Assembly: GCF_036417845.1 (NCBI RefSeq)
Contig: NC_089979.1
Location: 120,003,415-120,067,414, forward strand
Reading direction: 5' to 3'
Length of the DNA stretch: 64,000 bases
Origin: Apteryx mantelli
Taxonomy: Eukaryota; Chordata; Aves; Apterygiformes; Apterygidae
Notes under the pieces: model-generated
The model's input: only the letters and a program-made list of their open reading frames with translations
Databases searched by the model: none
What the model was told of the DNA's origin: nothing
Program-made: the position numbers and the translations under genes
In this document: piece after piece, positions 12,101 to 21,700 of the stretch
Layout: each line of letters begins with the position of its first letter
Position numbering within the stretch: the stretch's first letter is position 1

Positions 12101-15100
12101 TGCATACAGAAGAATTGTTCATTATGTGTTCATGCACGCATTGCTCAACATCCAGAGCAGCAGATACTTTAGTACATTACAACAAATGAACACTGTTGTG
12201 AGGCACAGAGAGGTTGAGTAATCTGTCTGGGATCACAGAATGGACATTTTTTGCTGGGGACAGAACTCTGTGGGTGTAGCACTGTCTTTTCCTTTCAAAC
12301 AAGTAGTGGCATGCTTATCTCACTTCCGTTATGTACATACACCCAATCTGGGGTCAGAAGCTGCTTTTAAGTGCTGTGCTATCTGTCGACTTGGTCTCTG
12401 AGCAGCACCAAATATCATGTGATATTAGGATGCAGGCTGGAGATCAACTAACAGAGCTACCACTGACAATTTAACTTCTCAAAAAGAGCTTAGACAACTG
12501 CAAAACTAATATGTAACATTGTCACTAACTTGCAGATTGGGTATAGGCACGTGGTGGATGCTACCCTTCAGGAAGAAGCCTGTTCTTTGGCCAGCCTGCT
12601 TATTTCTGTGACCAGTAAAGGTGCTCTCACTTGTATGAAGAAAGTGGGAAAAGGTAGTCTTGATCCGGAGAGTATCTTTGAAATGATGGAGGTAAGGAGT
12701 TTTGAACAATTACTGTCTTGGATGATACTGAATGAATTGGAACTTGAGTCTATGAAAAGCTGCAATAAGGTCTTTGAGAGCAGAGTTGCTGGTGCTTATT
12801 AGTGCACGAAGGGACTTGTTGAAGGTCTCAGGCAGTTCCTTTGAAACAGAATCTCATAGGAATGGAAGTTATCTAAAACTTCTAGATGCCTGGAATGTAT
12901 GGTACTCCATTTACATTCACTGTGGTCAAGTACCTCACAGCTGTAAAACTGTAAAGCTTAGGTGGATAAACTTTTAAGAATTTTTTAGAGAATGTGTTTT
13001 CCTCCCTCTTCCCCCCTCCCCCCCCCGAAAACCAGAGAAGACATGGAAAAGTCCCTATAGAACTAGAGATGGTACTTCAAGGTGCTAGTACATTGCGTTC
13101 TGTTGTAGCACAACTCATTTTTCTTGTGATAAGCTTACTGTTCTTATTTTACTTTTGTTTTTCTTTGCTTCTTTATTGGGTTTTTGATTTGCTCCTACCC
13201 CATGAAAATACTGTTATCTGGCTGTTGTTCACATCCACATGAGAATTCAATTTTAAACATTTCTTCAGGCTGTTCTCAAAACTCTGAGTTCCAGTATAAA
13301 TTCTCATGCCTGGGCTTGGCCTTAAGCATCAGACAGAAATGAGTTTTGAACTTTGAGTCAGAACAAAAATTAAATACTTAAAACTGTCTCTGTTTCCTAG
13401 AGATCCAAAACTAATATCAGCATAGCTCTAGTGAGGAATGCAGAAACTGGAGCCAAGTTTGAAAACAACTGGTTTCAAATGAAATTACATGTTGAGTATA
13501 TAAGGCACTTCTTTGTTTCATGATGTAAATCCAGAGTGCTAATGTTAGTGTTACCAGTGGGCTGTTTATTTGCATCTAGAGAAGTCACTTACCCCCAATT
13601 AACATCTGGGTAGATGCAGAGGAAGTTTATCTCCAGTCTGGCATCCTAAAGAAACCAAACTTGTTTGATATGGACATCTGATATTTGTGTCTTCCTAATG
13701 GCTTTTGAGTCTAATTCTAACTAAATGTCATAGAGGAGTTGAGGTTTAGGGTGTATGGCTGTATGAAGAGATGGGTGCTGAAGTCAGATATAGGTTCAAG
13801 GTAGAAGCTCACTCCCGTATAAATTATCTGATAGCTAAGTGAAGAAAAGTTTTGATCAGAGCCTCTACTTTGATCATCCATCTCATTCCACACTGAGCTC
13901 TAACTAGGAAACGAACTTCTGTAGTTCCAGAATTCAGGAACTACTTGCATAGCCCATCCTGAAAAGGTGCACTTGGGAACATATAATGCTCATCTAAACA
14001 CGTATCAGAGATGTGTGTACAAGGTAACCATTGAAACCTTCAAACCTTCCTACCGTGCTTATGAGCTTTAGTGAATTTGTCCCTAATTGTTGGTGCAAGG
14101 GGTTAAAGCTAATAAGGTTATCACCCAGTGAGTTGTGTTGTTTTTCACCTGCTTTGGAAGAAGTGTTCTCTCCTGGGTGGTGAGTAGTTTGCTGAAAGAG
14201 TGAAGGAGGAAGTCACATAGAAGTAAGATATTTTCTGGGAGGCAGGAGGTGGTCTGTTTGACCCTGCCTCAAACTCAACACCTCAACTGGGGAACCAAGA
14301 GGAAAAAGAAACATAGTCAACACCTGGGAATGTCCAGTGGAAGGGGTGCATAACCCTTGCTTGACACCTCTGTTCCCTAGTGATTTGGCTGCAGGTTAGC
14401 AAGCATTCAGGTTTCGCTGCCTGGGACAGGACAGATGTCCCAGCTAGGACATACCTCTTAGGAAAGCAGCTTCACAGGAGGGTTTTGGGAAGCTGCCAAA
14501 ATTGAGCTTTTTACTGGGTTTATCATCCATAAGGGAGGAAGGCAGGAATAAGAGATGGTAACAGTGTTGTGCAATGTGTCAAACTCTGAAGCTCTGCGTG
14601 GAGCCCGTTTTACCTTGTCTGGGTGTGGGAGACATTTGAGGAAAAGAATGAGCAAAGTACATCACCCCTCTGGACTCCAGAGTGCTTTTGTGAGCTTTGC
14701 CCCAGTGTGGAGCTGTAACAGCCGTGTGTGTCCTGTGTGTGTCCCCTTTTCTTTAGCATGACTCCCACTGTCTAGGATTGACAATTAGCTACCCTACTGC
14801 ATCAAAGCTTGTCTGAAATTCACTTTGGTACTGTAGACCATATTCTGATGCCTAGTTCTTTGATTAGAAATTTATCTTATTTTAAGGTTTGTGCACCCAC
14901 AGTCTTGAGAATTGCCATCAATAGGTGACAGACAGCTTTGAGGGCCTTTAGCCATATGACAGGTGTAGACTTCATGGGACAGATCAGGAGCAAATAAACT
15001 GAGTTTAATGTAATCTGACTTTGGCTTTTTTAAGAACGGGTGGGCTCTGTTCATCTCTGTACAGAGTCAGTACTTCAGGTTATTTGGAGGAACTGCGGGA

Positions 15101-15986
15101 AAGTTCTTAGGCACCACTGCTTTAAGATCTTTATTTCAGCATTTCCCAACATTGCTCTTTCCTGCAGCTTCAGCAGTATGATTGTGCGTGTGGGAAGAGA
15201 GGGGGCTGATATCAGAACTATCCTGGTGGATTTCCACTGCTGGGAGTTTATTTCTGTAAAGAAAACGTTCTGCTAACTTCTTTAAGGCCCTCAGACTGTA
15301 CAGAATTGCTCATCATAATGAAGAATCTGACCTACAGAGACTGATTTGGTGATGCAGCCAGTGTGCATTTTGGGCTTCTAATACCAGACTAAAATCTCTG
15401 GCCATATGTCAAGGTGCTGAGCTAGTCTAAATTCACTCTGCAGAGTTTGAGCATGTTCAGAAAAGCTTGGTGAACTTTTTATGAGTAGGCTTTCTTGCTG
15501 AGTCAGGTATCTCTTGTCCTCTGGCAGCTAGCATGTCGTTTCAAATGGCGTGTGCTGGCTAATTTGAATGTGTGCTTGTGTCTGATGTGAATTTAACTGG
15601 TACTCATGGACAATCCAGTGGTGCACGGATCTGGCATTAATGATCACAGAATGCTTCTTTGAGGAATGGGAGCACTGCTTTTATGCACACTTTTTTCCAA
15701 AAATCAAATTAATATGAGACTTCCACCATCATTTTTCTTAATTAAAAGCATGTTTTTCTTGTACCAGCTGGTGTATATTAATCATTAAGGGGAATATATT
15801 TGTCGAAGGAAGTGTTCCATTTGAGTTGTCTTTCTGTTAATAAGCATGTCTCAGATTTATTTTGCTTTCTTTGCATTGCAGACAGGAAAGAGAGTAGGCA
15901 AATCATTGCACACATCCCTACAGAAGATTTTGGATGAAGAAGAGAGTTTGGGGACCACACGGCAAAAAGTTGGATTTCTAGGATGA
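3017..15986 (+). CDS. EXOSC7: EXOSC7, exosome complex component (Rrp42), partial 5' end
   Basis: EXOSC7 is one of six RNase PH-fold subunits forming the hexameric ring of the eukaryotic RNA exosome, which processes and degrades RNA in nucleus and cytoplasm. In animals the ring is not catalytic and channels RNA to DIS3/EXOSC10. Five exons are visible: 3017-3182, 7633-7703, 11743-11866, 12536-12691 and 15882-15986. Their phases (1, 0, 2, 0, 0) join into one frame of 206 full codons plus the last base of a Cys codon, equal in length to human residues 85-291. Signature stretches include TPEFEGRGGEELGTEIANTL, GGNLFDAISIAVKAALFNTR and the C-terminal RQKVGFLG followed by TGA. The substitutions are conservative and I see no frameshift. 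Exons for residues 1-84 lie outside the window. Confidence 0.97.
3183..7632 (+). other. EXOSC7: EXOSC7 intron
   Basis: AT-rich intron of 4450 bases. I see only short simple tracts: T12-13 near 6060, and a purine G-rich tract near 6136-6150. No other gene is supported. Confidence 0.9.
7633..7703 (+). CDS. EXOSC7: EXOSC7 coding exon (about residues 141-164)
   Basis: A 71-nt exon between a TTTCCTCCCCAG acceptor and a GTAAAGC donor. It encodes LLECGGNLFDAISIAVKAAL and continues FNT, with the next Arg codon split AG|A across the junction. The motif is nearly invariant in EXOSC7. Confidence 0.96.
7704..11742 (+). other. EXOSC7: EXOSC7 intron
   Basis: AT-rich intron of 4039 bases. A two-copy 22-bp tandem repeat sits at 10779-10822 and a short TTAGGG doublet at about 10166-10181. 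No conserved coding segment was recognised. Confidence 0.9.
10779..10822 (+). repeat. 2 x 22-bp tandem duplication
   Basis: Two adjacent units sharing the core TTGGGGTGGGGAAGG differ at only two or three bases. Minor intronic minisatellite or local duplication. Confidence 0.85.
11743..11866 (+). CDS. EXOSC7: EXOSC7 coding exon (about residues 164-205)
   Basis: The acceptor is TTTCTGTAG and the donor GTAAGCC. It encodes IPKVRVLEDEEGSKEIELSD and then DPYDCIRLNVDEVPCVVTLSK. The acidic stretch EDEEGSKEIELSDD matches the human protein with a single D-to-E change. Confidence 0.97.
11867..12535 (+). other. EXOSC7: EXOSC7 intron with MIR relic
   Basis: A 669-base intron. Its middle carries a degraded MIR SINE on the minus strand (12199-12275). 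Otherwise unremarkable. Confidence 0.9.
12199..12275 (-). repeat. MIR SINE relic
   Basis: The segment GAGGCACAGAGAGGTTGAGT, then GGGATCACAGAA and GGGGACAGAACTCTGTGGG, follows the reverse complement of the MIR core (CAGAGAGGTTAAGT, GGTCACACAG, GGGATTCGAACCC) in the right order and spacing. MIR is an ancient amniote tRNA-derived SINE; this copy is heavily diverged. Identified from memory of the consensus. Confidence 0.65.
12536..12691 (+). CDS. EXOSC7: EXOSC7 coding exon (about residues 206-257)
   Basis: The acceptor is AACTTGCAG and the donor GTAAGGAG; the exon is 156 nt in phase 0. It encodes IGYRHVVDATLQEEACSLAS and continues LLISVTSKGALTCMKKVGKG to ESIFEMME. This is the C-terminal part of the RNase PH fold. 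Confidence 0.97.
12692..15881 (+). other. EXOSC7: EXOSC7 last intron
   Basis: A 3190-base intron ending in TTTGCATTGCAG. It holds a pyrimidine-rich tract at 12997-13026. I saw no other gene or clear repeat. Confidence 0.9.
15882..15986 (+). CDS. EXOSC7: EXOSC7 terminal coding exon
   Basis: Encodes TGKRVGKSLHTSLQKILDEE and continues ESLGTTRQKVGFLG before TGA at 15984-15986. The tail has the usual length and the invariant QKVGFLG ending. Confidence 0.97.
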   Translation, partial: TGKRVGKSLHTSLQKILDEEESLGTTRQKVGFLG

Positions 15987-15992
15987 GTTTTT

Positions 15993-15998
15993 ATTAAA
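15993..15998 (+). terminator. EXOSC7: candidate EXOSC7 poly(A) signal ATTAAA
   Basis: ATTAAA lies seven bases after the stop codon and is followed by a GT-rich stretch at about 16020-16047, as expected of a cleavage site near 16015. It would give a 3'UTR of only about 30 nt. An AATAAA at 16439-16444 is the alternative. Confidence 0.45.
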
Positions 15999-16019
15999 TG
16001 TTCAAAACTATTTTTAATT

Positions 16020-17898
16020 GATTGTGCAGTCTTGTCTGTTTGTGTATGGAAAAAGGATATTTTTGTTCCAGTGCCTGTATCCTTCCAGCTAAGAGACTTC
16101 TAAAATATTACTAAACATAAGGAAAGCTACATTTAAATGTGATTAAGCAAATTTGTGATGCTTTCCACATGGATGAGTGTCCACATGTAGGAAGCACAAC
16201 AACAGCAATTGATACAATTCCTGGGAAATGCTTGAGTCTGTTCTCAGAAGTGGCTGGTGTGGATTCTAGACCAACTGCTGTGTTTTAGAGCAGTGGGGGG
16301 GGGTGTCCTCAATGCAGCACAAGCCAGATTTTGGGCCTCTCAGGATTTGTTTCTTCACCGGCCACATAATTCTTCCTACCAGGGGTAAGAAACAGTGTCT
16401 GGTGGAAGTCTTCCTTCAGATTATCTTATCTCTCTTTGAATAAAATGTGGTTAGGTTTTACTATAAATACAACATGGTCCCAAGTTTCCAATTCGTATTT
16501 TAAACCAAGATTTCTTTGCTAGTAGAGCCCTGCCTATCCCTTTTGCCAATGGGTACAGTAGTAACCTAGCTGAAATCTCATGGTGGCTAAGGAGAGAGAC
16601 ATAGCTAAGGTAGAAGGGAAAATAAGTTAATTTTGAAGAATTTAGTTATTCAGCTGGAAAAGCGTGGTGGCTGTCAGTAATGATCCTTTACATCCTGTGC
16701 TGGATAGCACTGCCACAGAGCTATAGCCTCATTGCCACCACTGTCCTGCTAAATCCTAATCTGTAATAACATAGGAGATATCTGAGAGAATGCAAGTGTT
16801 TGCTGGACTGGGGCTGGAATAAAAAGGAAGACAGTTGTATAGCTTGGAATAAGAGGAATACCCTTGTCCTTCTGCTACATTTTCACAAAGGCAGATTCCA
16901 AATGGATTTCATCAAAGATGCGAAAAGATGCCAGGTCACCGGGTCTTCAAAGCAGTAGGTGCCCTGCATCAATTGGCAGGTGCAGCAAAGAGTAAGAGCT
17001 CTTCCTTCTGTGAGATAGGAAGAAACAATGGATGGGAGAGTCTGAAGAAAAAGTTATTTTTCAGGAAGTTGAATAAACATTAAGGCAAAAGCCACTGCAG
17101 TAATCCAGAAATCATTTAGCTCTTACTCAAGCTGACTTTTCTCAATTTCCTGTTTTAATTTTGTACTATCAGATTAAGATGATTCTATTGACTGGAATAT
17201 CTTTGGTGGGGAGAAGGGGAGAAGATTCACTGCCAAAGGAGAACTGGAAATCTAGGACAAAACATGGTACAACTTAATTTAATAATCATGTTCACATTAA
17301 AATATATGGTATGCTTCAGATTGCAGAATCTCTTCAGCCCTTTTCCTGGAGCTGTCTAACATATTTGTTCAAGGTGACTGTAATACTACTGTGTATCTGG
17401 CCTATGCGTAGCCACTATATTAAACTGTACGATGAACAGTCAGGTTAAAAAAAAATAAAATAAAAATCAATCCATAAAATTGGGATACGATGTCTGTTTC
17501 AAAGGGATTTTTTTCAGTATTTTAAATAACGGGTTATGTAGGATATGGTAGTGGTCTGTAGTAATACAGGCAAGAAGTGACAATGAATATGAATAATCAT
17601 CTTTAAACCCTGCTACAGAGTTATTTTACTTGGGGCAAAGACTAACTTAACAGAGTCTTACAGTAGCTGTGGTCTGTTCCTTGCCGTGCAAAGCTACTTA
17701 TAGGAGTGTAGAAAGAATGAAAGCTGAAGGAAGAAAAAAACATTTATTGTACCTCAGATTTATCATAAGCAGTTTTTTTGTTTCATCATGTATTGTTTAA
17801 TGTTCCAGAAAATGGTTAATCTAAATGGACTGGTCTTAAGCCACAGCTGTTCTCTGAATAGCTGTTGCCTGTTTTATTGTAGATTTGTGGTTAAGTGC
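16020..17898. other. EXOSC7-LTR intergenic or downstream region
   Basis: AT-rich sequence with an AATAAA at 16439-16444 that could serve EXOSC7, a G-run near 16291, and an A-rich simple tract at 17445-17466. No coding potential was recognised. Confidence 0.7.
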
Positions 17899-18059
17899 TG
17901 TCGCGAAGGAGTAATGCACTTCATTCGTAAGAGGGAAGCAGCACTATGTTTATTGCAGTAAGACAGCGACTTAACAAAGTTCAGTCATAAATAAGAATGG
18001 TTTAACGAGGTTCGATTGGCAAGGTTCGCTCAGTTATTTACTGCATGAAGGACAGGGTC

Positions 18060-18343
18060 AGATGCACGTGCAACGGAGACCCTTCCATTGAGTCACAAGG
18101 TACAGAAAGGACCCCCTTGCTTTCTAAACTCCTTCGGAGAGGAGCCTAGGTGCAGCTGGATCCAGTCTTAGTCCCAGACTTGGTCAACGGTTCATGGCTA
18201 AAGGAGTATGTGCGAAGGGGACCCTCCCATTGAGTCATGAGGTTCAGACTGTACCCCCTTGCTTTCTAAACTCCTTCAGAGAGGAGCCTAGGTGCGGCTG
18301 GATCCAATCCCAGTCCCAGACTTGGTCAACGGTTTATGTCTAA
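18060..18343 (-). repeat. 142-bp tandem duplication inside the LTR
   Basis: Two copies with a constant 142-base offset, shown by TTTCTAAACTCCTTC at 18121 and 18263 and TGAGTCA at 18089 and 18231. The copies differ by scattered substitutions, so the duplication is not recent. Each copy carries one TGAGTCA. Confidence 0.9.
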
Positions 18344-18560
18344 GGGATTGTGTGCGCAATTAGTCAGAGATATAACTCAGCAAAGTTTCGCGAAGTTCAC
18401 AGAAGTTCAGCATGCTATTAATCACCTACCGAGGATCTGCTGCGGGTAAGGAATCTCTCAGCCTTGAGGAGTGACCTTGAGAGGTGTCCCTGCTCAAGAG
18501 GAGGTTCTGCAGTGCAGCCCACTGCTGTGCAGGAGAGCTCAATGGGCTCTGGGCTGCCCC

Positions 18561-18589
18561 CTATTTATGGGGGGGAAATGATTGACTCA
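18561..18589 (-). promoter_or_regulatory. LTR core promoter: AP-1 site plus TATA-like box
   Basis: On the minus strand a perfect palindromic-type AP-1 site (TGAGTCA, plus-strand TGACTCA at 18583-18589) lies about 15 bases upstream of ATAAATAG (18568-18561), inside the U3 end of the LTR. Motif-level evidence only. Confidence 0.5.
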
Positions 18590-18721
18590 TAGTCATATTT
18601 GCATGCTAGATGGGCCTTAGTTGCCGCGTGCTCAGCTAGCCCCTACATACGTGCTGTTTACAGGGAGGTCAGGTTGAGGGGGAGAGAGGACATTAGGGAG
18701 GAAAAGGAGCACACCATTACA

Positions 18722-21700
18722 GGTACAAAAAGGCTACCCAGAGTTATTTCCCGGGTGAATATTGTAACATGTTAATAATCAGTGTGTTTCTGCATAGCCT
18801 TCCAGCTGAATGAAGGATCTCTGAACGTTTTGTAAGGTACTGATGATAGTGGTGGCTCTATTGTTAACAGGTTTCATGTCCCCTCTCCTTTTAAGTTAAA
18901 AAAAAACATATATATATATAATTATGAGAGCTGGGGGAAAAACCTCACCCTGTTTTCAAAGGCATTAACTGACGTCCCTGAGGAGGTGAATGTACATCCA
19001 TTCCCTCTATGCTTCTTACTAGGGAAGGAAAATATTCGGCCCATCTGGGATCTAGGCCACGTGCTCAGGTACCTAAAAAGCAAACTGTTGGTACCTGAGC
19101 CTCTGTCTCTGCTTTCAGCACAGGGAAGCCTGGGGAGCAGCTGTGCATACAAAAATGGTCGCCCCAGTCACAAAATACTGGGGACTGAAAGCTTCCTCAA
19201 TCAGCAGGAAAGCTGTCAGTGTGAATCACCATGTTGCAAATGTTGGCAGTGCCCCCTTTTGCCATCAATGTCCTCCCACCTGTGCTTCTGTAGGGTTTGT
19301 AAGCAGGCACAGAATGAATTGGGGGACTTAAAGGACCTCTTAAAGGTCCTATTCCTTCCACACGCTCCCCCACCTCCCATTTAATGGCAGCGAAAAGCAG
19401 TGGGATGGAGGCTGACCCCCATTCCGACTGGGGCTGTTTCTACCCCTGAGACCATAAATAATGAGTCTAGCCAAAAGCATTACACAGCTTCCAATTGGTC
19501 TCAGCAGCCCCTGGAGATGTGCTGCTACCAACTCGTATCCCAAATGGATAAACAAAGCTCTGATAGGGGGAAAAGGGCCTACAGCTATCCCAGCTGATAC
19601 ATCTGCCAAGAAATCTTTGAGACTGTGGTTCTCAGGCATTTTAAGGATTATGCTGCCCACTTCTATTTTCTTAGCTCTGTTTAACCCCTCCCTTCCACCC
19701 CCAAACAAAAATAGCAGTTAGAGATTTTTAATAGAGGCTTCAACCAAGACTGCTCCTGTTCCCATTTGGGCTGGTGGAAAGTTCCATGTGTTGCTGTGCA
19801 GATATTGCCACGTTTTCATTGACTCGAGTCCAGTAGAACTAAGCGGAAACATCTGTGGAACAGGATAGCTCGATGTTTGTCCCAGAAGTTTTTAATTGCT
19901 TCTGCTGGGAGTGTCAAGTGGCTGAAAGCTGTGTATTAGAGCTGAGAAGTCCAGCAGCTCCTGCTGGGCTTTGACTTGTGTTGCCCAGGAAGACGCAGTT
20001 GCAATTTACCCATTTTTTTTCCCCCTGTGTATCACAGCCTAAGGTCTGTTTGACAAGTACAGCTTCCTTGAAGCAGAAGAGGGCTGTGTAGTAGGTCCTT
20101 GGATCTGTGGTTTGCTTTCACGTGCCTCCAGATCTGTGTTTGCACTGATGGTGACACTCACCAAGCTTGGGGGCCTGATCAGCTGGCATTTTGCAGCTTC
20201 AGTAGCCATTCAACATTGTAATGGTTTAGTTTGGGAAGGAGAGGGGGGCTTGTTCTGGCTGGGGATTTGAGGCAAGGGAGAAAAGAGAGGGTCCATGCCA
20301 CCCACATTTAGGCCTTAAAAATTTTGCTTCAGCACAGCTGTTCTGCAACCAAGTTTGTAGGAGCTAGGGCTCTCTTCTGTGGCTCCTTGGGGACTTGTGG
20401 CGACTTGAGTGTGCAAGTCTTTTTTTTTGAGGGACTCAGCATCTTAATTTGACATAGACAATATTTTACAGGGTTTCTGCATTTTCTCTGTAGTAATATA
20501 AGTAGGAATTAACTGGGACTTACACTTCCATTTAGGGCTGCCTCTTTCTGTTAAATTTCAGCAGACACCACCACTTTTCTCAGCAGTGGGATATTCTCCA
20601 AGCCCTGCCATGATGCTGGTTTACTTTGCATGTGGTAAGCAACCACTGGGCCCCAGAGGGGGGGAGAAAAGTCAGTGCGACTCTGTGACTGGTTAGACTT
20701 GGGAGGAGAGAGCTCTGGTCCTTACCCCAGGGCCTTTTTGTAAAATGTTCATTGAGCAAAGTACAAGAGCAGGCCTGGAAGCGGAACTGAAACTCTTCAG
20801 TTGTCAGCCTCTGTGCTATTCCCCCCTGCTCCCAAACCTCATCTCCTAGTAGGGTCCTGCCTGTTTGCACTCCCTGCCGCTGTAGCCAGCTACTCCTGCT
20901 AAGGCAAGGTGTGGATACTTCTGCTTGCTGTGCCTAGCCGAGACAGGTTTCCCTGGGCCTCGCTCCCCACAGTGCTGTAAGGGAGGCAGGTGCCTGGTGC
21001 TGGTTTCAGGAATGCGCTTTTAATCCCCAGGACTCCCAGGCAGAAGGGTGCTCGTTCACAGGCCTGACTTCACACACTGAATACTTTTTGTTTACTGAAG
21101 TAAATGGGGATTTTCTGCTGCTCGCTTTCTAAACCAAAGCCTCTTCACAATGACCAAGTCAGAAATGAGTGAAATCCAGGGCTATGGCTAGGCATAACCG
21201 CATGGAAATCCCAAAACCAGGTGGCATATGGGTTTACTTCTCGTACTTACGGAGCTCTGTTGCCTATAGGACCTAACAACTGTGAATCAGGTCTACTGCT
21301 GAGCCTCCTCAGCCATAAGTTAAGATGATGGGAGCTGTGCCTCAGGTCATGTATGCCCGCTGTTTTGCTTGCCATAGTTGTGCTCCAGAGAATGGCTAAG
21401 TGTGTCTAAAAATGCAAATGAAGGTAAGCAAGGTGTCTGCAGAGAATGGCTGCTAGAGGCATGCGACGCAATGATTAGTATTTCCAGCCAAGACCAGGCA
21501 TAATGCTTTAAAGAGAAGAAGGTCAACGGGAGCCTCTTTTGCTACTCAGGCCCACAGCCCTGACATGGCACAGAAGTGGCCATTACCAGCACCGACTGGC
21601 TGCAGTCTACAAGGAAACAGCCAAATGCAACTCTAGACACAGCAGCAGCACCAGCGAAGCAGCAGTCGTGTGAGCTTCGCGCTCCCGCAGGCTAGAGCCC

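Larger units (their letters stand above)
17899..18721 (-). mobile_element. solo LTR of an endogenous retrovirus
   Basis: Read on the minus strand the element starts TGTAATGG and ends GCGACA, giving TGT...ACA termini over about 823 bp. It has a TATA-like ATAAATAG at 18568-18561 and an AATAAA at 17954-17949, some 50 bases before its end, in LTR order. No gag, pol or env sequence flanks it, so it is a solo LTR left by recombination. A 142-bp segment inside is tandemly duplicated. Possible target duplications are AGTGC and GGTAC, which match at only three of five bases, so boundaries or age are uncertain; the left end could also be 17896. I cannot assign a family. Confidence 0.8.
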
